Assembly: GCA_028583605.1 (NCBI GenBank)
Contig: CM053328.1
Span: 36,199,722-36,263,721 of the forward strand
Source of the DNA: Dastarcus helophoroides
Lineage: Eukaryota; Arthropoda; Insecta; Coleoptera; Bothrideridae
Reading direction: 5' to 3'
Length of the DNA: 64,000 bases
Positions 36,113-48,436 of this stretch are shown piece by piece. Under the pieces are notes generated by a model, which saw only the letters and a list, made by a program, of their open reading frames with translations, did no database searches and was not told the DNA's origin. Position 1 is the first letter of the stretch, and each line of letters begins with the position of its first letter. Position numbers and translations under genes: made by a program.

Positions 36113-38295
36113 ATGTTGTTATTTTGTTTCCTCAAATATGTAATTATATTTAGATTCTAGTACACACAGTAGTTCATAAAAAAAACACTAAACTGGGTGT
36201 CGTACTTCCGTAATTGGTACTAAGGCCAAAGAAGGCTGGACGCCCTCATATTCGTCAATAGCTTGTAAGCATTTTGTGTTGTAAGATTCGTTTCAATTAG
36301 TTTTTTATTCCAATTATAATACGGTAGTGAAGAACCTTTCCAGCTGAGAGGTGAGTTTTTGCCTTGACGGGTGCACCTTCCCTCTTTCTTCTCCACTCCA
36401 TGCTTGTTAGATTTAGGGATGTAATGGTGAGATCGTTCACCTCCTAGAGCTTTTTTCAGTGGCCCAGACATATGATAATCTCATGGTGATAAGTCGGGAC
36501 TATAAGGAAGGTGTTCTAATGTTGCCCAATGCATTTCCTCTAAGTTTTGATGTGTTAGATTGGCTGAGTGGGGGCGGGCATTGTCGTGAAGCAAAATCAC
36601 ATTTCTGACCGAAAATTCGCGCCTCTTCCGCCGATATGCACGTTTTCCTTCATCCAATAGGTGGCAGTAGTAGACGGCATTAACCGTACGACATTCATGC
36701 AGAAAATCGACGTGCACAATTCCTTTTAAATCCCAAAATACTGTCGCAAGAACCTTTCCAGCTGAGAGGCAAGTTTTTGCCTTGACGAATGCATCTTTCT
36801 CCTTTCTTATTCACTCCATGCTTGCTGGTTTAGATTCAGAGGTGTAATTGTGGACCCAAGTCTCATCACACGTAACGATACGTTGCAAAAAACCATCACC
36901 TTCACGTTGAAAACGTCCAAGACGGCGCTGATAAATTTCCAAAAGTTGTTGTTTCTGTTCTTCTGTTATTCTGTTATTCTTCTGTTAAAACACGAGTTAC
37001 CCAACTGGTAGAAGTTTTTCGAAATCCCAGCTCATCTGTAATGATGGATTGAGCACTCCCAAAGCTTACCCTTATCTGAGCTGCAATTTCATCAACAGTT
37101 GAACGGCGATTACCTTCCAAGAGGCGTTGAACAGCCTGGAACATGCTGGTGCGAGGACGACAAGCATGGGGTTCATTTCCAACTTGACTTCGTATTTCCA
37201 AATTTTTTTTGTGCCATTCAATACTCTTGAATTTTCTTCAAACAAGTATCCCCAAAGTCTGCTTCTAATCTACGAAGAATTTCGGCAGGCTTTACACCTT
37301 TAACGGCAAGAAATTTAATTATAATGCTCTGCGCAACGTGCGCATGACCCTCTTGTTCACTCGTTGTATTTACAACTGACGAACGGAGAGAACGGTATTC
37401 GCTTGAGCGCAGGAAGTAACGACATCATTGCATTATTTTGGAATCTTTTCCCAGTTTCTGGCTAGATTCATTAATTCCAAAACGTCAACTTCGAATTACT
37501 ATATATTTTCCTCCGGGTTGTGTTTTCTGTATAAAGCAGTATTTGATTTTTTTGTCTATTTTTCGCAGGTGGGCTTATTTTTCCTTTACACGACATTCTC
37601 TGATGGAAGTAAAGTGCAGGAATGCTACAAGGTGGGTGACTATTGCGCCACCTGCACTACCGTAGTAAAATGCATCTACGATGGTCAAAAATACATCAAC
37701 GTTAGCCAGTACCAGTGTCCAACTGATTCGACTTGTAAAAATGGGACTTGCGTCAACCAAACCATACCAAATCCAGAATGTGATGGTACTTTGGATATAC
37801 CAATACCATGTTTACACATAGGTACTTGTTTGACACCTTTGATTTAAAAGTTGTATGATTTTGTCTTATTAGGTCAATTTCCTCACGCTTACCTTTGGAA
37901 TAAATACGTATTTTGTGTGCATATACCAGCCGTAAATTCCTCCCAGGACAATCTGACTGCCATTGTGGCTGATTGTGACAGCGGGATACGCATACGATCC
38001 CGAAACTGGTTACTGTTCTACCAATATGTCTGATATTGAAGATGGATCGTATCCAGTACCTCCTTGTGCTAATGCGAATATTATAGAAGCTTTAGAGGGT
38101 GATCCCACCATCTTTTTTATTTGTACCGAGAAGGAAACCCCGAAGAATCGCAGGGTTTTATATCCGGTGTTCAACATGTGTGCACATGGAGGGATTTTTG
38201 ATGCGGATGCTAGAGCGTGCGCTGATAGGAATAACTATAAGAATTCTACTACAAGCGAAGGTACTACGACGGAATTGACTACGGCAACCGCATAA
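36113..38295 (+). CDS. Secreted peritrophin-like protein P1, with +1 shift
   Basis: Exon 1 is 36113-36139 (MLLFCFLKY, donor TAT|GTAATT), exon 2 is 37569-37821, exon 3 is 37873-38295. Exons 1+2 form the signal peptide (MLLFCFLKY + VGLFFLYTTFS), then a Cys module (ECYKVGDYCATCTTVVKC) ending IPIPCLHI. Exon 3 reads GQFPHAYLWNKYVFC, then VADCDSG, then YAYDPETGYC, a last CBM14-like module (FFICTEKE, FNMCAHGGIFDADARAC) and a Thr-rich tail. As in the 17-19 kb paralogue, the sum of exons is one base too long and a +1 shift falls between CDSG and YAYDP (near 37987). Intron 1 is 1.43 kb against 122 bp in the duplicate, because a broken mariner lies in it. Likely secreted, chitin- or matrix-binding. Confidence 0.7.
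36190..37420 (-). pseudogene. Rearranged mariner transposase fossil in P1 intron 1
   Basis: Minus-strand fragments match the 38708-40001 mariner: EIAAQIRVSFGSAQSIITDE (37201-36974), then LLHDNARPHSANLTHQ and YSPDLSP (36717-36481), with stops and shifts. The segment 36335-36460 duplicates part of 36745-36870, so the copy is internally rearranged. Neither terminal repeat was found: homology to the intact copy stops near 37418. The equivalent intron of the duplicated gene (49915-50036) lacks it, so it inserted after that duplication. Confidence 0.85.
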
Positions 38296-38707
38296 TTAAC
38301 TGAAATTTATACCTTGTTTGTAATGATACAGATGTTATATCTCCTGCTTTTAATATTAAATTTTTAAAAAAATCATTTTATATTTATTTCAGCATGAACA
38401 AAAATAACCTTGTCTGATTCCTACGAGAATAACTTTAAACATATGAAAGTATTAGTATAAGTAGAGGATTTAGCCCCGGGATCCTGATTTTCAGGATTAA
38501 AACAAGCAGTAGCACTGCTACATGATTATTATTGTTATGCTTTTTTAATATGATTAGCTTAATGATATATTTTTTTTATTTATACGACGCAAATTTGGCT
38601 GAATCGGATGTTTAACCACGAATACGTCTAAACGTTGCTAAATCTTTAACAATGCGATTGAGAAACACTTAACAACGATGCCCCTTTGTTAACTATCTAA
38701 TTAGCTA

Positions 38708-40001
38708 CGAGGGTAAATCAAATATGATCCGGAATTTTTATCATCTCGCCGTGAGGGCGTCGGGAGTGTGCGCATACACTTAGACATGTTAGGTGGAGAT
38801 ATCACGTTACTTCCTGCGCTCAAGCGAATACCGTTCTCGCCGTTCGTTAGCTGTAAATACAATGAGTGAGCAAGAGATTCATCCGCACGTTGTACAGCGC
38901 ATTATTATTAAATTTCTTGCCGTTGAAGGCCTAAAGTCCGCCAAAATTCTTCGGAGATTAAAAGCACAGTTTAGGGATGATTTTTTGAAGAAAATTCATG
39001 TGTATGAATGGCACAAACAATTTTTGGAAGGACGAACTTAAGTTAAAATTCCATGCTCGTCGTCCTAGGACCAGTGTGACTGCCGACAAGATTAACGCTG
39101 TTCAACGCCTCTTGAAAAGTAATCGCCGTTTAACTGTTGAAAAAATGGCAGCTCAGATAGGGATAAGATTTAGGAGTGCTCAATCCATTATTACAGATGA
39201 GGTGGGGTTTGAAAAAACTTCTACCAGGTGGGTACCTCGTCTTTTAACTGAAGAACAGAGACTACAACTTCTGGGGATTTGTTAGCGCCGTCTTGGACGT
39301 TTTCAACGTAAAAGTGATGGTATTTTCCAAGGTATTGTTACGTGTGATAAGATTTGGGTCCACAATTACACCTCTGAATCGAAACCAGCAAGCATGGAGT
39401 AAATAGGAAAGGAGAAAGATGCACCCGTCAGGCAAAAACTTGCCTGTTAGCTGGAAGGTTCTTGCGACAGTGTTTTGGGATTTAAAAGGAGTTGTGCACG
39501 TCGATTTTCTGCATGAACGTCGTACGGTTAATGCTGCCTACTACTGCCACCTATTGGATGAAGCAAAACGTGTACATATCGGCGGAAGAGGCGCGAATTT
39601 TCGGTCAGAAATGTGAATTTTGCTTCAAGACAATGCCCGCCCCCACTCAGCCAATCTGACACATCAAAAATTAGAGGAAATGCTTTGGGCACCATTAGAA
39701 CACTTTCCTTGTAGACCCGACTTATCACCATGCGATTATCATATGTTTGGGCCACTGAAAGAAGCTCTATGAAGTGAACGATTCCATGATGACGCTGCTG
39801 TTGAGAGATTTGTGCGCAATTGGTTGCAAATACGCCTCCCTTCTTTTTATGATGATGTCATTAAAAACTCTCAATTCGTTAGAAAAAATGCATAATAAAA
39901 TCAGAAGGTTATGTAGCAAAATAGTTAATAACTTTCATATATGTATCTTGTACCAATAAATTTTTAAAAACAAATTCCGGTTAATATTTGATTTACCCTC
40001 A
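38708..40001 (+). mobile_element. mariner element, 1.29 kb
   Basis: Inverted ends CGAGGGTAAATCAAATAT and ATATTTGATTTACCCTCA, flanked by TA (38706-38707, 40002-40003). Length is typical of mariner. It contains a decayed transposase. Confidence 0.93.
38862..39935 (+). pseudogene. mariner DD34D transposase pseudogene
   Basis: Starts ATG 38862 (MSEQEIHPHVVQRIIIKFLA), a helix-turn-helix N-terminus with YEWHKQFLEGR, then a frameshift near 39035, ARRPRTS and a second HTH with SAQSIITDE. Catalytic stretches follow: VTCDKIWVHNY (first Asp kept), LLQDNARPHSA (second Asp) and PDLSPCDYHMFGPLKEA (third Asp, 34 residues on). Several in-frame stops (after LLGIC, SKPASME and KEAL) make it inactive. Confidence 0.92.
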
Positions 40002-40265
40002 TAATCACGAAGTTAACTACTTTTATAGAATCGGGCTTAAGTCTAGTTAGTCTACCTCTTAAGTCTTCGTTGTTACCGTAAAACACGTTGATTTTTTTCT
40101 AAATTTTAATTTCGTTGTTCTCTCAATTTTAATTTGTTGGTTTATTTGCAATCCTCCACACCGAACTAATCCCCGGATCCCGGGATTAGCCAAGTTTAAA
40201 TTCGAAATTACGGGATTAGAAATATGGACCGGGATCGAATTCCCTAACTCTAATGTATAATTCAA

Positions 40266-40292
40266 TACTTGTTGTTGTTGTTGTTGTTGTTG
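40266..40292 (+). repeat. (TTG)n microsatellite
   Basis: About nine TTG/GTT units in a row in intergenic DNA just before a head-to-head pair of dispersed repeats. Confidence 0.9.
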
Positions 40293-40306
40293 ATAAATTG
40301 AAATAC

Positions 40307-40522
40307 AATGATCGTCCCCTAAAACCAAGAAAGATTTAAAAACGTAACGAAGTTTGCTTTAATGCGTTTCGACGGCCAAGCTATCAGGTTCAGAGAGATG
40401 ATAGCTTGGCTGTCGAAACGCGTTGGGGCAACCTTTGTTGTGTTTTTTAATCTTTCTTGGTTTCAGGGGACAAGATTTGTATTTCAATTTTTGAAGATAA
40501 CCAAGGACCAGTCCGTTCCACC
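40307..40522. repeat. Dispersed repeat, head-to-head inverted pair
   Basis: A minus copy (about 40307-40396) abuts a plus copy (40397-40522) at their CTGAAGA/CTGAACC ends. Same family as 22113-22248. The plus copy ends with the GACCAGTCCGTTCCA block. Confidence 0.85.
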
Positions 40523-40726
40523 AAATAAAAGTTGCTGTTGATGTTCGAAATTTCCCACAAATCAATATGATTTTTCATGAGATTACAAGATAAGTCTAAA
40601 TAATCACTAGGTATGTATTGCAAAGCATAATGCATTTTGTTAATAGTAGATTTTTGATATTCTTATCTAAAAAGCAAAAAGCGCTAAAGCGGCGAAATAC
40701 AAAGCCAATTTTTAAAATGCGAAATT

Positions 40727-40752
40727 GTGAAATTGTTTCATAAATAAGTATA
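40727..40752 (+). promoter_or_regulatory. Promoter of peritrophin-like gene B1
   Basis: GTGAAATTGTTTCATAAATA, the same block found before B2 (43800-43822, with CTATAAAT), before B4 (52878-52901) and as an orphan at 47183-47205. It ends about 50-55 bp before the ATG and includes a TATA-like box. Confidence 0.6.
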
Positions 40753-40802
40753 TGAGTTGAGGGTGTTGGAATGTAGATGTATTATAGTGTTTGAATCAGG
40801 AC

Positions 40803-43442
40803 ATGAAAAGGTCGATCAAGATGTTGTTCTTTGCTTTGGTAAGTTTGCACGTTTATTTCAGTCTTCTAGCAACGACACATTCCTAAAATCCAAAAGAAAT
40901 TACAAATTGGGAATTTCTAAAGTAAGAGATTTTTTATAGTAGAAAGATGTCGTCATTGATCGAAATTGATACTCTGTTGCGGTTTTATTAAAAGTATGAA
41001 AATTTTGTTGTTGTCACGTTTAGTTTTTACTTGGATTCGTATTCCGGAAGCAATGCTTTCTTCTTCCAGTAGGAAACCAATAATAAAATACCCCAAATTC
41101 AAATTAGATCTACTGAGGAAGTGGTAGTAATAGTTTTCTGTGACATACGTTCTTTAGATTGGATCATATCAGGAAAATTGTCAAGAACCCTTCGTCCATT
41201 CAGTGGGACAACCGAAATAAAACTTGAACACTACCAAAGACTAATCCCTTCAGGAAAATGTGTAAATCATTTTGATCCTATCAGTAAAATCGTTCCTGTT
41301 TTTGTTTCGACCTGTTCCTGTTTTGGTTTCGACCTGTTCCTCTTCTTTTTTCGATCTGTTCTGTTTTTGTTTCGATCTGTTTCTGTTTTTGTTTCAATCT
41401 CCTCTTGTTTCTAGTTTCAATGTTATATGAAAGTGATGTTTACAGGCGACATATGTTAGTCTTGGTATCTGCGTAGCTGAATTTTTACCAAATATGCTGA
41501 TGGAATGTCAAAAATCTGGATCATATTGCGACGATTGCTACCATGCTGTGGTTTGCATATATGAAAATGGGCATTACGTGAACGTCAGCGTAATTGAGTG
41601 TGACAACGCCACGATTTGTCAAGATGGAAAATGCATTACACCCGATAAAGATGATATTAATCCCGCTTGCGACTGCAGTTTTAAAGTGGAATTTCCATGT
41701 AAAAACCAAGGTATGTATCCATATCCAAACATTTCTTGTCCCAAAAACCTAAAAGAATTACGATTAATGCATATTACATCGAAAAAAAAAAACAAAAACA
41801 CTTGTTCAGGGGATCAATAGAGCGTCAAGTTTGTAATTGAATAGATACTCGAATATTTATCTTTTTTTATAATTACAAATATTTGATAGTTTTGGCTTTA
41901 CTTAAAAATAATACAAAAGCCAAAAATTTGAAACAAAAGTATCAAAATTCATATAAATAATAAATTTTAAAACTTCGACTTCAAGCTCTTAATTTTGACT
42001 TTAAATTAGCATTCGGCTCGAAATTTCGCTATAAAAATCAAAATATCGAGAAAAAATTAACGTGCAATGTACAATTACAATATTTTTAGTAAAATTAATA
42101 AAAAAATCCTAATTTTGATTTTTAATAAAAAATTGAAATTTTATATAAACTTTCAGACATAAAATAAAAATTACAAATTTGGAGCAGAAGATTAAAATTT
42201 CAAAAATGAATTCGAAATTAAAATAAAAATCGATTCTCAAAACCCTTTCATATCGAAACTTTGATGAAATCAAATATATTACTTTTTCTTTCATATTTCA
42301 TTTGATTTTAACGATTTATACAAAAAGTTGCGAAGGGTCTTATTAACGGATTACGTTCGTTTTGCGAGAGAATTTCAAATGTCGTTGATGTTGAAAACAA
42401 TCAATAGAGGACTAAGAACATTTCTTAATAAAAAAAGCAAGTAAATGGTATGTTGATATAAAAGTAGATTTAGCTTTGATCCAAGATTAAACTTGATAAA
42501 AATGCAAAATGCGTTTTTCCGGTCTTTATTTATTAGGTTCAAATAATTCAAAACTATCCGATCAAAGGACAAAAATTCAGATATGTCGCAAAATTTTAAC
42601 CAATATTCAATTGTGTCACTAACAGAAAACGGTTAGGAAGCACTACTCGCTCATCGGAAAGTTGGTTTAAAATAGATTGCAAATTTGTAATAGACATATA
42701 TTTAATGTCGATTACATTTTCAATTACAGACAAGAAAACGAGTTAATAAAAACGTGTTAAAAATATGACAGCTTGGTTGATTTTTTCCTAGAGAGACAAT
42801 TTAATTCATAATTTTTGTATAAGACTTAAACTAGCATAATAATTCTACCGACTCAAAAACCGACCCTCAGTTTTGTGGTTCAACTACCGAATAATGTTTG
42901 GCAATCTAAATAAAAGTCCCCAAGAAAAATCGCACAAATTTTGATTAAACTTTTAATGGTATTAAAAGAACCTAAGCTTTAACATGAAATCTCAAGAAAG
43001 AGATGACCATTTATGTTACTGGCAGTTAGCCGGGCGCCTTAGAAACTCGAACTCCCACCACAGTAGGACATGAGAATAAAATATTACATTTTTCAGGACT
43101 ATTCCCACACCTCTACATCTAGACCAAATTCGTTTTTTGCGCCCTAACAGACAATGACACTTATACTGCCGTTCCTCAAGACTGTGAAGATGAAAACATG
43201 GCATACAATCCAAAAACCAAGGACTGCTCCATCCCTATTGATAAAATTCCATCAGGTTATCCTCTTCCACTGTGCAAGAATGTTGGCGATATGACGGCCT
43301 TATCGAGCGATTCGAATATTTATTATATTTGCAACATGGAACCCTGCAACCAGGAAGATGAAGAAGAAAAGGTTATTTATCCCGAACAGCTCAAGTGCCT
43401 TCTAGAAAGACATTCAATACGAAACTAGCAGAGTGCTCTTGA
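40803..43442 (+). pseudogene. Peritrophin-like gene B1, broken in its last exon
   Basis: Exon 1 is 40803-40838 (MKRSIKMLFFAL, donor GTAAGT), exon 2 is 41446-41710, exon 3 is 43097-43442. The signal peptide MKRSIKMLFFAL + ATYVSLGICVA is followed by Cys module ECQKSGSYCDDCYHAVVC and a CDCSFKVEFPCKNQ end. Exon 3 would read GLFPHLYI, but the codon that is Trp in the duplicate B3 is TAG here (43116-43118). A 1-bp deletion near 43400 also shifts the final Cys module, ending at TAG 43426-43428. Promoter, exon 1 and exon 2 look sound, so a truncated secreted protein could still be made. Confidence 0.75.
41290..41405 (+). repeat. 22-bp pyrimidine-rich tandem repeat
   Basis: About five units like GTTCCTGTTTTTGTTTCGAC + CT, period 21-22 bp, just upstream of the B1 exon 2 acceptor. 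A shortened version is at 50408-50488 in the duplicate, right at the fusion junction. Confidence 0.8.
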
Positions 43443-43814
43443 TCTTAATCATTATTTTTAACAGTAGTTTTACATAAGAGTTTTTATTTTAGTTAGTGCT
43501 TAGGAGTAAAAAAATATTGCATTCAAGCACTAGTTGTAATTTAAATCGTTAAATTTGAAGTTCTGAATGGATCTATAATTTTTTTTTTGGTACAAAATGT
43601 AAAAAATTTCAAAGTGCATTAAACTACGACACTAGATAATTCAAGACTTAAGTATTCAAGAGGGTCCATATGATTCTTCATCAAATTAAGAGGTAAAAGT
43701 TTTAACAATCGCCAAGTATATATTACAAAATAAAATGCATTTAGTTAACAGCAAGTTTTTAATATTCTATTGTTCTTCTGTCATTCACCATACAAAAGCG
43801 TGAAATTGTTTCAT

Positions 43815-43838
43815 CTATAAATTTGTATATATATATAC
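43815..43838 (+). promoter_or_regulatory. TATA region of gene B2
   Basis: CTATAAATTTGTATATATATA, about 70 bp before the ATG at 43887, preceded by the shared GTGAAATTGTTTCAT block. Confidence 0.6.
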
Positions 43839-43886
43839 GAGATTAGCACGTTCAAAAGTAAAACGTATTTGCACCAGACATAAAAA

Positions 43887-46259
43887 ATGTGGTTCAAAAT
43901 ATTGTCCTTTGTCGTGGTAAGTTCATGGTTTCTACTTACAACTTTAGCAATTAAATATTCTCATAATCCAAAACAATTGATCAAAAACTTATATGGTAAA
44001 ATTATTTTTAAAAAGTTAAAATAAATCGTCATTTACTGAAATTGATTCTACTTCGCTGTTTATTTGTGGCTGCATCGAAAACAGAAACATTTTAGATGTC
44101 TTCCTTTCCTGCCAGTTCAGTATTTAACTGAATACTTATTTTGGAATCAACAAAAGCAGCCGAAGGCGTGGGGAATGAGAGTGATCTCTGAGGATCTCAT
44201 GTCCTGGAATGTTGGATTTTTTATAGTGCGGTAGCCGAAATAAAGCTTGAATCCTACTGAAAACGAATCTCTTCAGGCAAACGTGTATATCATTCTGATC
44301 CTATCAGAATTGTTCCTGTCTGCTTCAGGCTCCTCTTGTTTCTTGTTTCAATGTTATATTGAAGTGATGTATGTCCAGGCGATATGTCAGTCTTGGCATC
44401 TGCGAAGGTGAAAAATGCGATAATCCCGATGATATTTACCCCAATTAGCAACTGCCAAGTTAGATTTAAATGTAAATATCAAGGTATGTACTCATATCGA
44501 AACAGTTCTAGTCTAGATGCCTAAAAGAACTATGACAAATTTCTATTCCATTGAAAAAGAAAAAAAACTGAAACACTTGCTCAGGTGATCACTTGAGCCT
44601 TAAGTTTGTAATTGAATAGAAACTTGAATGTTTAATTTTATTCTTTAAACTTCGAAATCGTTAAAAAATTACAAATTTTTGACAGTTTTGGCTTTACCTA
44701 AAAATACAAAAGCTAAAAGTTCGAAACGAAAATATTAAAATTCATATAAAAAAATAAATTTCAAACCTTCGACTTCAAGCTCTTAATTTTAATTTTAAAT
44801 TAACATACATTCGACTCGAAGTTCGCTATAAAGGTCAAAATATGGAAAAAAAATTGACATATGATGAACAACAACAAAATTTTTAGTAAAATTAAATTAA
44901 AAAATCATAATTTTGTTTTTTAATAAAAGGGTAAAATTTTATATAGGGTTTCACAAAAAAAATTAAAATTACAAATTTGAAACAAAAGATTAAAACTTAA
45001 AAAATGAACTCGAAATTTAGATAAAAATCGTTTCTCAAAACCTTTTAATATCGAAAACTTGATGAAATCGATTACCCTACTTTTTCTTTGAATTTTCATT
45101 TGCTTTTTACGATTTATACAAAAAGTTGATATTTCGCGAAAGTTTTTGTTAACAGATTAGGTTTGTTCTGCAAGAGAATTTCAAATGTTGTCATTATGGA
45201 AAAAAATCATAAGAAAACTAAGAACACATTTTAATAAAAAATGTAAGAAAATGGCAAGTTGATATAAAAATACATTTAGTTCTGAACCAAGATAAAAATT
45301 GATAATAATGCAAAATAATGCAAAATGCGTTTTTCCGGTCTCTATTTATTAGGTTCGAACGATTCAAAACTATCTGATCAAAAAACAAAAATTCTGATGT
45401 GTCGCAAAATTTTAACTAATGTTCAGTTGTGTCACTAACAGAAAACGGTTATGAATCACTACTCGCTCATCCGAAAGTTAGTTTAAAATAGATTGCAAAT
45501 TTGTAACAGACATATGTCAAACGTCGATTACATTTTCAATTACAGACGAGAAAACGAGTTAATAAAAACGTGTTAAATATATGGGAGTTTGGTTGATTTT
45601 TTTCTACAGGAACAATTTAATTCATAATTTTTCTGTAACGCTTAAATTAGTATAATAATTCTACTGACTTAAAAAAAGGCCCTTGGTTTTGTGGTTCAAC
45701 TACCGAATAATATTTAGCAACCTATATAAAAATCCCTAAGAAAAATCTCACAAATTTTGATTAAATTCTTAATGGTATTAAAAAAACCTAACCTTTACCA
45801 TGAAATATCGAGTCATTGGCAGTTCGTCGGAGTAACTAGACACTCGGACCCCCACCACAGTAGGATATGAGAATAAAATATTTCATTTTCCAGGGATATT
45901 CCCACACCCCTACATTTTGACCAAATTCATTTTTTGCTCCCTAATAAATGATGGCACTTTTGATGCCATCCCTCAAGACTGCGAAGATAAAAAGATGGCA
46001 TACAATCCAGGAACCAAAGACTGCTCCAAACCTCTGGATAAAATTCCATTAGGTTATCATCACGTATCGTGCAAGAATTCGGACGAAGTAGTGGCCTTAT
46101 CGAGAGATCCGAATATTTTTTATCTTTGTAAAATGACACTGCAACCTGGAAGATGAAGATGAAGAAGAAGGAATTAAAGTTCTTTATCCCGAATCGCATA
46201 GGTGTTTTCCTGGAACAAAATACACTGTGAAACGTATTGGGTGCAAGAGATCTCAATAG
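43887..46259 (+). pseudogene. Peritrophin-like gene B2, multiply frameshifted
   Basis: Exon 1 is 43887-43916 (MWFKILSFVV, donor GTAAGT intact), exon 2 is 44379-44483, exon 3 is 45894-46259. Compared with B4, exon 2 has lost two bases near its start (GCGATATG for GCGATATATG) and gained one later, so a TGA follows within 11 codons. Exon 3 (GIFPHPYILTKFIFC, QDCEDKKMAYNPGTKDC) has a 1-bp insertion at about 46138-46145 that cuts off the last Cys module. Exon 2 is short (105 bp), lacking the first Cys module of B1/B3, as in B4. Confidence 0.75.
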
Positions 46260-46479
46260 CTGTATTTACTAGTAGTTTTAAATAAGATTTTTTATTTCAG
46301 TTAATGCCTAGGAACAACAAAAACATTGCATTCAAGTACTATTTTTAATTTAAACCCTTAAATTTAAAGTTCTGAACGAATCTATAATTTTTTTTTTTTT
46401 TGTACAAAATGTCAAAAATTTCGAAGTGCATCTAACTCCGATACTAGACAATCCAAGACTTTAGTATTCAACAGTGTCC

Positions 46480-46850
46480 ATAAATCATATTATTGCGCGT
46501 TATCGGTTCGAAAATTAAAAACTTCGTGAATTGTAATCACTTTATTTCCAAACTAATTTCGTAACTCTACAATTATAATTCACTTAACTGCCCAATTGAC
46601 TAATTAACCAACTAACTAACTCACTGTTTAATTGACTGAGTGAGAGAAAGATGACGGCCTATTTATAGGTTTCGTTCCGATTTCTAGAACGGACCTACAG
46701 ATAAGACTTATCGCTTACGAAAATGTCTAAGAGCGCTTATCTGTTGTATAATTCATTATTGAGACCGCTTCCTATTATCAATTTTTTTTTTGAAAATTTC
46801 TTACTAAATCAAGTTTTATAACTCATTTTGTTACGATACGATCTACGCCA
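46480..46850. other. Duplicated non-coding tail of the B unit
   Basis: About 46490-46790 is repeated at about 55565-55860 in the same orientation (shared words GATGACGGCCTATTTATAGG and AGATAAGACTTATCGCTTAC). It marks the right edge of the 9.08-kb-spaced duplication. No gene. Confidence 0.8.
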
Positions 46851-46859
46851 CTGGAGATG

Positions 46860-47105
46860 TTAGTGAACTTTCATAATAAGGCGATATTAGCCCTTTACGA
46901 GATATTTTATGTCACTAAATATTTTTTAAATATTACTGTTCATTTGAGAAATGTAAAATAAAATCGTTTAAAAAATGAAGAGTTTAACACTGTGTATCTC
47001 AAAAACGGTACGTTAGAGGCATTGTTATATATAACAAAGTCACACTATTTTTTGATAATCTATAGTTCCTTAACGTTTCCGCTATGAATAGCGGACCATT
47101 CTGCA
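46860..47105 (-). repeat. Transposon-end copy, inverted relative to 55950
   Basis: About 250 bp matching 55950-56200 in reverse, with GGTACGTTAGAGGCATTGTT and AAATATCGTAAAGGGC-type words. It is probably an end of a Tc1/mariner-like or similar element. Confidence 0.75.
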
Positions 47106-47560
47106 TATTACAAAATATAATGCATCAAGATAACACCAAATTTTTAATATTCTATTGTTCTTCTGTCATTCACAATACAAAGGCGTGAAATTGTTTCATC
47201 TATAAATTTGTATATGTACATGTTACGGCTAAAATGAATACTTGGATAGTTTTAAAACTAACCAGCTAGTTTGCAAACTTTGTACTGGGAAAGCTGCTAT
47301 TTTGAAAAAAAACAGTCATTTCCAACAAACTAGCGGATGCCAAAATGAGAGTTCAGAAACTGCCTGGTTAGTTACCTAACTATTTGCTTTAGTTTATTTA
47401 TGTTACGGCTAAAATTGGTTGATTTTGAAACTAACGAATTTGCTTTCAAATTAGCTAACGAAGCTGTTATTTTGAAGGAATCGGCCGTTTCGTAAAATAA
47501 CATATAATCAGTTGATAGTTCAGAAATTAGCTGGTTGTTGGAAATAGAATCTGCATTTGT
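47106..47560. repeat. Orphan B promoter and 180-bp tandem duplication
   Basis: 47108-47218 copies the B-gene promoter region (TTCATCTATAAATTTGTATA) but stops before any coding exon. It is followed by two diverged units starting TGTTACGGCTAAAAT at 47220 and 47400 (period 180 bp). From 47561 to about 48430 there is AT-rich DNA without a supported gene. Confidence 0.65.
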
Positions 47561-48436
47561 TTGAATGATGGTCCTTATTTAAGTTATATGGCAATATAGA
47601 TTAACAATGTTTGTGGAGAACAAATTTATTCACGTTTTTATACATAACATACAACTCTTTAAAAAACGGTTGCTAACACAACTAAACTATTATTTGTTTC
47701 ATTTAACAAGGTGGAGGTATTTTGATTGTCTCGCTCCAACAGCATTGACATTCAAATCGATATTTCGAGTTTTTTCTCGACATTTCCAATTAAAATTTAA
47801 ATATTCATTGAAATGGAAACATTTATTCTAATGAGGTTTAAGTTCGAAGCGCTTAAGCTTAAAAATTCGAGTGTTTGTGTAAATTTTGCATTTAAAGCTG
47901 AAATTTTTAATAAAAATGTGGTTATTTGGAAAAATAGCCTCATTTATTAAAATAATTAAATTTCAAGCGGAAACTTTAGATAAAACGTCGTTATTTGGAA
48001 AACAGTTTCATTTATTTTAAAAAAGTCTGAGAATTTCGAGTTTAGCTTAAAATTTCGGAAATAAAATCAACTGAGATTCAAAATTATTTGATTTTGAAAA
48101 ATTATACTAATTTAAATTGATTTAATTTAGATTTAAATTTAGAAAAATAAAATTTTAATTCCGACATTTTTTCCACTTTAATCTGCAGATTTCAATTTTG
48201 AACTCCAATTTTTTTGAGAAATTAAAATATTTAAGTATAAATTTGTAGCCAGATGCTTCTAAGCATTTCACAGTTTCTTCTGAAAATTTCAAACAACTTC
48301 CAAATTTTTGTAGAAATTCCAAAGTATTTGTGACGTAATATCTACCTCTTAAATTTATCTTGAACATCTCAAATTTAATGATTTAATTTCAGCTTTAAAT
48401 TAATAATTTCATTAATAATTTTTCTTTCACTTATTT

